From contig CM043956.1 in assembly GCA_014529385.2 (NCBI GenBank), forward strand, positions 93,035,721 to 93,099,720: 64,000 nt of DNA, in the 5' to 3' direction. Positions 57,286 through 64,000 of this stretch are shown here, one piece after another (position 1 is the stretch's first letter; each line of letters starts with the position of its first letter). The position numbers and the translations under genes were made by a program. The DNA is from Adiantum capillus-veneris (Eukaryota; Streptophyta; Polypodiopsida; Polypodiales; Pteridaceae). The notes under the pieces are model-generated. The model had not been told where the DNA came from, made no database searches, and saw only the letters and a list, made by a program, of their open reading frames with translations.

Positions 57286-58177
57286 AAGGCCATACACTAA
57301 GCTTGAATGGCACTTTGTGCTTCTTTTGTGGTGCAATTTCTATGGTAGGAAGGGTAAGGAAGGAGGGTGTGTGTGTTGAGAAGAAGGATTTTATGTTATA
57401 CTGTGTATTTTTTTTGTTAATGGAGTTTTCACAGGTACTGTGTTTATTCTCTGTGTATTATTAAGGTTGTTAGTTTTCTTTGTTAATGGAGTTTTCAAAG
57501 GTATTGTGTTTATTCTCTGTATACTAAGGTTGTTAGTTTTTTGTGTACAGTAAGTAGTGTAGATATGTGAGAGTTAATAGAGTGTGTTAGTGTGTAACAG
57601 TAGGTGTATTAGTTAGAAGTAAGCAGATAGAGTGTGTATGTGCTCTCGCGCAGGCCGCAGCGACCTTATCCTATATAATGAAATAAAATAAAATTAAAAT
57701 TAAAATTATCAAATTTTTTTATTTTTTCTTTTAAAGGTAGGACCGGGTTCGGGAATATCTCCCAGACCCAAGCCCAAGCTCACGTTCAGGCCTACACCTC
57801 AGTCGCCTTTTAAAATTACGAATTTTAGCTTCACACGTAGCTAAAAATCGATTTTTTGAGGACCAACGGAACTTCATATGCCCGAAAATTGTGTTGTAAA
57901 GCACACAACGACCCTCTAAGTGATACGCTCATCTTGAGCTATTACCCACTTTAATAAGAAAAATCAAACATTAAAAAACATTAAAAACATAAAAAACACG
58001 AGTGAAAACGGACGCTTAAAAAAGTAAGCAGTTAACCTTAGAGGTTATTGGCCGAGGCTCGTAGGGTGCCAAAGGCACATGCATGTGCTCTCTGGTTGTG
58101 TGCTAGAGACGAAGCAACTAGAGAGAATTTCGACTTACGCGAGTTCTCAATATTCAATATCCACCTGCTTTAGGTTC
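57286..58177 (+). other. Leader of the plus-strand Ty3 element
   Basis: Non-coding. A duplicated block of about 65 bp (ttaatggagttttca...ggttgttagtttt) lies at about 57418-57545. Confidence 0.5.
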
Positions 58178-59960
58178 CGGGCCCTTGGCGGGGACCCAAG
58201 GTAGTACAAACCAAGACCCGAACATAGCGGCTAGTGACTCTTCCTCTGACTACGACATCATGGAGAGTTTTTCGATGCCTAATCCCGATAGCTCAAGCCA
58301 AGACATGCATGCCATGGGCCCGTGGCAACGTGCTTAGCCGCCTGAAGGAAATCTTTAGTAGAGCCACTCGCTCCGAAAATGGAGCTAATGATGTAAATGA
58401 GGGGGGTGGGGAAGTAAATTCTCCATTCGTGACCAACGTAGACCCTATACCGTTAGAGAACGTACACGTGAATACTTCATTCACTGCACCTCCCGACTCT
58501 TCAGAGTTATTTCCCTCCGAGGTCATATTACCCGATGGTGGAAGCCTTGCCGAAGTGCGAGAGGTTGAGCGATATATCCTTGCAGCAAGGAAAAAGGAAA
58601 TTGAGATCTTACGCAAGGCGGAGCAACGAAGAGAGTTAAAAGAGAAAGCTCCTGTGTCAATATCCTTGCTAAGAGATCAATCAAGTGCTCTTGACTTAGC
58701 AACCGCTAAGGACCAACCCCTAGAAATCCACATTGCATCTGGTTCAAAGGACACCCCTAGCACCTCAATCCTAGATGGAGTGCTCCTAAATGAGAACTGG
58801 GAGTACGAACTATAAACAAAAACTCTGACCGACCTATGCACAAGTCACACCTATCACGTGGGTTGGTTAGATGTGCTACAATCCACAATGGGTGCTACTA
58901 GTGTAGAGGATCAACAACAAAGAGTTTGTGAGATCATCCATAGGGTCATTGAGTTAGAGAGACAAAACAAGGGGATCAACATGCCTTCAACGGGTCTCAT
59001 GAGATTCTTGGATACAGGAAAGGCTAAACAACCGACCTTATCGCAAATGGAGACTCCCTTGGTACGTACGATGGATGCTCCATATGTTGTTTCGCCAGGG
59101 GTCTCAGTGCAATCTGAGCCCACAAGTGATAGCTTCACCTTTCCAAGTCTAACTCATCTTTTCCTTGATGACACCATGACTACCATGCCTACCCCAATGA
59201 TGGGCAATCCGAGAAACACGCCATGGACCTCATTTGTTAGTAAAGCACCGCTACATGGTAGCTCAATGCCTGCAATAGTACCTACAAGTGTGTACCAATC
59301 GTATACACCCATGGATCCTCATGCTCATGTAGTCCCTACTCCTCCCATTGTTTCAACTACCTATGCTCCACAACCACAACACCCAAGTTCTTATTTCCAT
59401 GAGACTATACCAGCTAGCATTAGCATGTCACATCCAACGTCTGCTATGCCTAGGGCCACACATATGAACTTTGGACCACCACATGGCACAACATCATACC
59501 CAACGTGGAACCCAAGGGCTTCCTATGCGCCAAGCCTGATGCCAATACCTACTCCACATGTAGTCTCTTGAGCACCTCCACCCACGGTGCCTGCTCACTT
59601 AGGTGACTTGGCAACATTTTCTCAAGCTATTGGTCGATCTATTGCTGAGAATATACGTAACACGCCTGATAGAGCCTAGAAGTAAGGCAGTACAAATAGC
59701 CAAGCTCACACAAAAATTTAGTGGAGACGGGGATGTGAGAAAGCATATCGAAGTGTTTGAACAAATATGCGATTCTCTAGGAGAACACAATGACCTGCAT
59801 AAGAGTAATGCTTTAAGCCTAACCTTAAGTGGAAAGGCTAGGTATTTGATAGCGGGAAAAACAGCAGTGCAATCGGGTGGCCTCTGTACTCGTGCACACT
59901 CCACAAACCACGCCTCATGCAAACAAGCAAAGAACAAAACAAAGGGGGCACCACCCTAAA
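58178..59960 (+). pseudogene. Gag of the plus-strand Ty3 element, frameshifted
   Basis: The N-terminal piece (about 58205-58330) reads SDYDIMESFSMPNPDSSSQD. After a frameshift 58310-58815 reads SRLKEIFSRATR and VREVERYILAARKKEIEILR (charged helix). 58858-59571 reads QQRVCEIIHRVIELERQNKG followed by a long Pro/Thr/Ser/Met-rich segment. After a stop and frameshift, 59640-59890 gives the capsid core QKFSGDGDVRKHIEVFEQIC and LSLTLSGKARYLI. Sequence similarity to gag ends near 59890, so pol is missing or deleted. Position after LTR and primer site fits gag. Confidence 0.75.
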
Positions 59961-61361
59961 TTAAGAGGTTTAGGGACCTCACACATAGTGCACATAGGCA
60001 AGTGAGACTTCTGGCATTATGATGGGGGCATCAAAACATATGGCAAAACACATAGAAGCGAAGCTTAGGGACCTTATGTAGCATATATATACACAAAACA
60101 TCAGCTTAACAATACAACGGCATCTGATCATACATAACAAGGATATAGAGAAGCAAGCCAAGGATGGCATAACCACTTGTCAAAAACAATCAACCCAGCA
60201 AGTAGGTATGATCCTACTAGCAACACATCAATACCTTAGAGAATGATGGCGAGGATGGTGGACATGGAGCATGAGAGAAGACTCCTTATTTAGGTTTTAG
60301 GGCTAGTAATGTAGCATACTAGAGGGAGAGAGAGAGAGGGAGAGAGAGTAGAGCTCCACCCATAGCTCCTCGTTGTGAGCAATGTCGTCATAGCTTCGTT
60401 GCTTGGTGAAGTGGGTGAAGTGTTGTTTTGAGTGAGAGAAGGCCTCCTTATATAGGTTTCTGAGAGGGTTTAGGATTAGGGATAAACATGCTTAAATCCG
60501 TTGATTGGGGTTACTTTTTGCTTGGGGTGGTCTGATATGTCACCATCAAGATATTCTCTAGAGTGATGTGAGAGGGGAGGGTAAATGCTGATTTTTTTGA
60601 TTGTGACACATGGGGATAAGGCCTTGACCAGCATTTAAGAGCAGGTAAGGTGGCTGTTGAAACTGGAGGTTCTGCACATGTCAGGGGGGGACCTGCGGGG
60701 GGGAGGTGGCAGCTGGGTCCTCTTGAATATCAAATTCTCAAAAATCCTCAACCATGGCTTCTTTTGACATGTGTTCTTTGAAAAAATCAGCATGTCTCTT
60801 TTCAACTCATAAGTCTTTATCCCTGTTGACTCACCTTTACCATAAGATTTTCCCCTTTTCTCCTCCTGTAACTGCATTGTTGATGCCCAATCACTGCTTC
60901 TAGTAACAGTGAACTGTTACCTACCAAATACTTATGGTGCAGTAAAAAATATTTACCATGGGTAAAAAAAGTTACTGTAGGTAAAAAGTGATTTGTATTT
61001 ACCATGTAGGTGAAAAATATTTACTGTAGGTAAAAAATATTTACTATGGTAAAAAATATTTACTGTCGGTAAAAAAGTGAAAACGGAGTATGCTGTGCTG
61101 TAAGTCCACACGAACATCCTCATGTAAATTTCACTAGAAATTCACACCTAGAATGGGCTATTCTGTAAGATATAGGTTGTAGGCATTCATAAGAGCTCGT
61201 TCCCACGTATCTTCTGTCCATGGCACTTTTTACTCTTTGGTGCTTGTGAAGTAGATTTTTCTTCTCTTTTGAGATCGCTTGGACTAGAGTATCCTCATCT
61301 CCCCAACAACTGACTGTTCCTTTATTGCATCTTCAGAAGGGGTCCTAAAAACCATGCATCA
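59961..61361 (-). repeat. Region holding the 3' LTR of the Tat-like element at the right edge
   Basis: Its right end ...catgcatCA (61361) adjoins a pyrimidine run agccctcccccttaagct (61366-61383), which is a polypurine tract on the minus strand. A 'cttatatagg' TATA-like phrase occurs at about 60449. Tandem tttactgtaggtaaaaaata-type repeats fill 60935-61080. The left boundary is not determined. Confidence 0.45.
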
Positions 61362-61523
61362 TATAGCCCTCCCCCTTAAGCTAGAGGTATTTGATGCCTC
61401 TAGTTGTAGGTTGTGCTACAATAGGGTTCTCTTGAATACTTACCGACCTGGTACCAATTGAATTTGCCATGTTACTGCTTTCTTGGCTGATGCACCCTGT
61501 TTAGTCCTTTCTGATGAATAATT

Positions 61524-62639
61524 TTATCCATCCATGACTAACAGCTGGTCTCCTAGACCCTTGAAAGCCATACCCCATCCATTGTCAATATCCGCTTTCA
61601 CTGGTAGCATTCTCTTTTTTTCTTTTTTTCTTCTCTTTTTTTCCTTTTTTTTTGTCTTCTCTTTTTTTTTTTTTTTGAAACGACTATGTACATGATTGTT
61701 GCCATAGTTGGAGCTCGAATATGATGAGATCTCCTCTGAACCATCCTTAGCATTGATTTCACCAGCATATGGCTGTGAAAGACGACATTGGTAGGCCTTC
61801 AATCGCCAACCATTTACCGGGGTCTGATGCACCTTACCATCTAGGTCACCTAGTTGGTAACTACCATTTGAGAACCTCTGTATCACTACAAAAGGGCCTT
61901 CCCACTTAAGCAAGAACTTACCATCCTTCCTGCGATCAAAGTGATTGTCGTATCTGAGCACTAAAGAACCTTCCTTGATACCTTTCTTGACAAGGTTGCG
62001 ATTGAACTTCTTTCGTTTCTTCTCTGCCTGGGCTTCATAGTACTTCACTGCTGACTCTCGATCTAGCCCTAACCTCTCCAAATCAATGATTCTTCCTTCC
62101 ATCCGCTTCTCTTGACTATCCTCTTGATGTGCTTTTAGAACTCGGAGGCTCGCTAGCTCCACTTCTATAAGCAATAGTGCCTCTTGCCCGTAAACCAAGT
62201 GAAAAGGTGTATACCCCAAGGATGTTTTAAAGAATGTTCTGTAGGCCCAAAGTGCTGCATCTAGGTGTTTGTCCCATGCCTTAGGATGTAAATGCACTTG
62301 CTTAGTGATGATTTTACATATAAGACCATTTACCTTTTCCACAAGACCATTGCACTGAGGGTAGTATGGTGTAGAGTGCCTGCGCTTGATTTTTAACTTG
62401 CTCATCAATTGCCCGACTAAATCAGCTCGAAATCCCGGTCCCCTATCCGAGAGAATCTCCAAAGGTGTGCCAAAACGGCAACAAAGGCATTCAAAAATGA
62501 AATCACTCACGTCCTTGGCTGTGATGCGCTTTGTGGGATGAGCTTCTGCCCATCTGGTCATGTACTCCACCCCCATAATGATGTATTCCTTCCCTGATTG
62601 AGTGCAAGGTAGTGGCCCTATTGCATCTATCCCCCATTT
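61524..62639 (-). CDS. Integrase of a second Tat-like element
   Basis: Minus-strand integrase core and tail: WGIDAIGPLPCTQSGKEY (first D; 62580-62635, just after an in-frame TAA), then MTRWAEAHPTKRITAKDV, LSDRGPGF (second D), NGLVEKVNG (E), WAYRTFFKTSLGYTPFHLVY and a KWEGPFVVIQRFSNGSYQLG box. A lysine-rich low-complexity tail encoded by a poly-T tract (61610-61680) precedes the stop. The closest relative in the window is 6406-8196, the same lineage but clearly diverged. It is in the same frame as 62640-63224. Confidence 0.88.
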   Translation of the reverse strand, partial: KWGIDAIGPLPCTQSGKEYIIMGVEYMTRWAEAHPTKRITAKDVSDFIFECLCCRFGTPLEILSDRGPGFRADLVGQLMSKLKIKRRHSTPYYPQCNGLVEKVNGLICKIITKQVHLHPKAWDKHLDAALWAYRTFFKTSLGYTPFHLVYGQEALLLIEVELASLRVLKAHQEDSQEKRMEGRIIDLERLGLDRESAVKYYEAQAEKKRKKFNRNLVKKGIKEGSLVLRYDNHFDRRKDGKFLLKWEGPFVVIQRFSNGSYQLGDLDGKVHQTPVNGWRLKAYQCRLSQPYAGEINAKDGSEEISSYSSSNYGNNHVHSRFKKKKKEKTKKKEKKRRKKEKKRMLPVKADIDNGWGMAFKGLGDQLLVMDG

Positions 62640-63224
62640 TTAAAATGGCCCATAGGTTTTGATTGGATGCTGATTTTCATGGGTAAGACGCCTTGGTCCA
62701 GCTTTTTGGCAAACCTCACATGTGCGGCACCAATGTTGTACATCTCGATGGAGGCTTGGCCACGTGAACCCTGCTTGTAAAATCTTTCTGCTAGTAATCT
62801 CTTGTGCAAAGTGGCCACCACACACACCTCCATGACAACTAAACAAAATATCCTTTATCTCTTGGGATGCAAGAACTCTTCTTAAGACAGCATCTTTCCC
62901 TCTACAATACAAGTCCTCATTCACTAAGCTATAGCTGGTAGCCTTTTTTTCCAACCACCTACGTTCACTTTTACTCATACCAGAGGGTGCTTCACAATGC
63001 TCAAGAAAGTAAAGTAAATCATGCAGCTCCTCCTTTCCCTGGTATAAAGGACTTTTCACAAGGATAGCACCTACTATGAGAGTTTGTAGTTCTTCACCTG
63101 CTAAGGCATCTGCTTCTCGATTTTGATCTCTAGGTACAAAGTGCACTCGAACTTCTTTAAAACCCTTCAACAAGGCCTTTGCTTCCCTCATCTTAACAGA
63201 CAATTTGTCATTTTTACAGGCCAT
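62640..63224 (-). CDS. Second RNase H (C-terminal part) and integrase zinc domain
   Basis: Begins within the additional RNase H (REAKALLKGFKEVRVHFVPR, DQNREADALAG) and continues into the integrase N-terminal zinc domain (HGGVCGGHFAQEI ... CRTCEVCQKAG). It ends at an in-frame TAA six residues before the WGID motif. Upstream it connects to 63287-63955 across a frameshift near 63225. Confidence 0.85.
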   Translation of the reverse strand: MACKNDKLSVKMREAKALLKGFKEVRVHFVPRDQNREADALAGEELQTLIVGAILVKSPLYQGKEELHDLLYFLEHCEAPSGMSKSERRWLEKKATSYSLVNEDLYCRGKDAVLRRVLASQEIKDILFSCHGGVCGGHFAQEITSRKILQAGFTWPSLHRDVQHWCRTCEVCQKAGPRRLTHENQHPIKTYGPF

Positions 63225-63286
63225 ACGCCAACCATTTGCTTAACAATCAACATGGAGTCACCAAAAACATTTAGCTTTGTGATGCC

Positions 63287-64000
63287 CTAAGAAAGACAAC
63301 ATTGCAACCCTAAAACAAGGGCATGGTACTCTGCCTCATTGTTAGAATGAACCTCTTTTAGATGAAACCCTTTTGCAAAGATCTTCTCCTTCTCTGGACC
63401 TAATATTACTATGCCTGCTGATGCCTTGTCTTTGGTCCTCTTGTAAGCCCCATCAAAATACAGACTGTGTTCTCCCAGTAGAACTTCAGGCTCCGGGATA
63501 GGCGGTACCTTACTAGGTGCCTCTTTCTTGGCCTTCTCATAACACCTTTGTGTGAGGACATCTGCCAAACAAGCACGGGTGGAATCCTCTACTTGTAGTG
63601 TGTAGTCAAACTCTTGAAGCTGCACCACCCACTTTGCTATTCTTTGAGACAATTCCATGTGTTGTAGGGCATATGGAAAAACCTCCTCAGTTGTGATCAC
63701 CACAAATTGTCTCGGAAGTAAGTAAGCCCGAAACTTCTCCACTGCAAACTTAAGAGCTAGCACCAATTGCTCAGTTGCCCTGAAACCCTTTTCAGCAGAT
63801 GTCATCACTCTACTAGAGAAGTAGATTGGTCTCATGAGAGATGTCTTTGGGTCTTTTTGCATCAAGACAGCTCCTAGAGCTTCTGGACCTACACTAGGAT
63901 TTACATAGAATAATTCACCCCATGTGGGTTGTAGGACGACAGGTAATGAGCTCAAAATGGTTTTAACTTCTTGAAAGCACCTTTCACCCTCCTCACTCCA
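63287..64000 (-). CDS. Ty3 RNase H plus start of the second RNase H, running off the window
   Basis: First RNase H: FYVNPSVGPEALGAVLMQKD, SRVMTSAEKGFRATEQLVLA, QFVVITTEEVFPYAL. A linker 'RACLADVLTQRCYEKAKKEA' follows, and then the second RNase H opens with LYFDGAYKRTKDKASAGIVI and HSNNEAEYHALVLGLQ before a stop at 63287. RT lies beyond the window end. The order RNase H - RNase H - integrase is as in the element at 5224-13942. Confidence 0.88.
   Translation of the reverse strand, partial: WSEEGERCFQEVKTILSSLPVVLQPTWGELFYVNPSVGPEALGAVLMQKDPKTSLMRPIYFSSRVMTSAEKGFRATEQLVLALKFAVEKFRAYLLPRQFVVITTEEVFPYALQHMELSQRIAKWVVQLQEFDYTLQVEDSTRACLADVLTQRCYEKAKKEAPSKVPPIPEPEVLLGEHSLYFDGAYKRTKDKASAGIVILGPEKEKIFAKGFHLKEVHSNNEAEYHALVLGLQCCLS

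Overview
The window reads as repeat-dominated nuclear DNA of a land plant. An 18S rRNA remnant, plant-type retrotransposon lineages, tRNA-iMet and tRNA-Asp-type primer sites, intron-like gaps and very long GA/CT microsatellites all point that way. The 18S wording and the LINE types would suit a fern or another seed-free plant, but that is an inference. I see no ordinary intact host gene. Nearly everything is a mobile element, a broken copy of one, or simple repeat.

Layout. 1-2800: duplicated, shuffled fragments of a LINE ORF2 (endonuclease and the linker after it) around a fold-back insertion. 2980-4760: a second, different LINE reverse transcriptase, broken by an internal triplication over its FADD box. 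5124-14143: an 18S rRNA 3'-end pseudogene split by a nearly intact 8.7-kb Tat-like Ty3 retrotransposon (minus strand; gag, protease, RT, two RNase H domains, integrase). 14144-15652: an L1-like LINE on the minus strand. 15653-23340: mostly non-coding, with CT/GA tracts, duplicated C-tract units and a dispersed CT-spacer-GA repeat. 23340-28000: a degenerate minus-strand gag, and a complete 1.83-kb non-coding LTR element with a perfect TSD inserted in a repeat whose empty copy lies at 41048-41768.

28208-40960 holds the most interesting object. A Ty3 RT gene is interrupted exactly between two adjacent codon blocks by an 11.58-kb segment (28376-39955) with imperfect terminal inverted repeats, so it looks like a large DNA transposon. 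Inside are a plus-strand intron-containing gene that may be its transposase (30767-34368, itself hit by a solo LTR), minus-strand coding pieces (34430-36242, 39270-39490), five related hairpin units separated by giant GA tracts, and a degenerate histone H3 gene at 38285-38720. That gene has a canonical-like tail start but CENH3-like features in loop 1, followed by a frame that could be a C-terminal extension.

41770-47630: remains of LTR elements of both orientations (an unknown ORF before a polypurine tract and LTR; a minus-strand gag with a decayed primer site). 49271-53807: a decayed minus-strand retroelement-like polyprotein interrupted by a solo LTR. 54512-54996: a MITE with about 50-bp inverted repeats. 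56679-59960: LTR, tRNA-Asp-type primer site and broken gag of a plus-strand Ty3 element. 61364-64000: a second dual-RNase-H Tat-like pol on the minus strand that runs off the window.

The order of events can be read from the nesting. The Ty3 pol is older than the 11.6-kb insertion, which is older than the solo LTR inside it. The 18S fragment is older than the Tat insertion, whose two LTRs differ by only about 14 substitutions by eye, so that insertion is recent.
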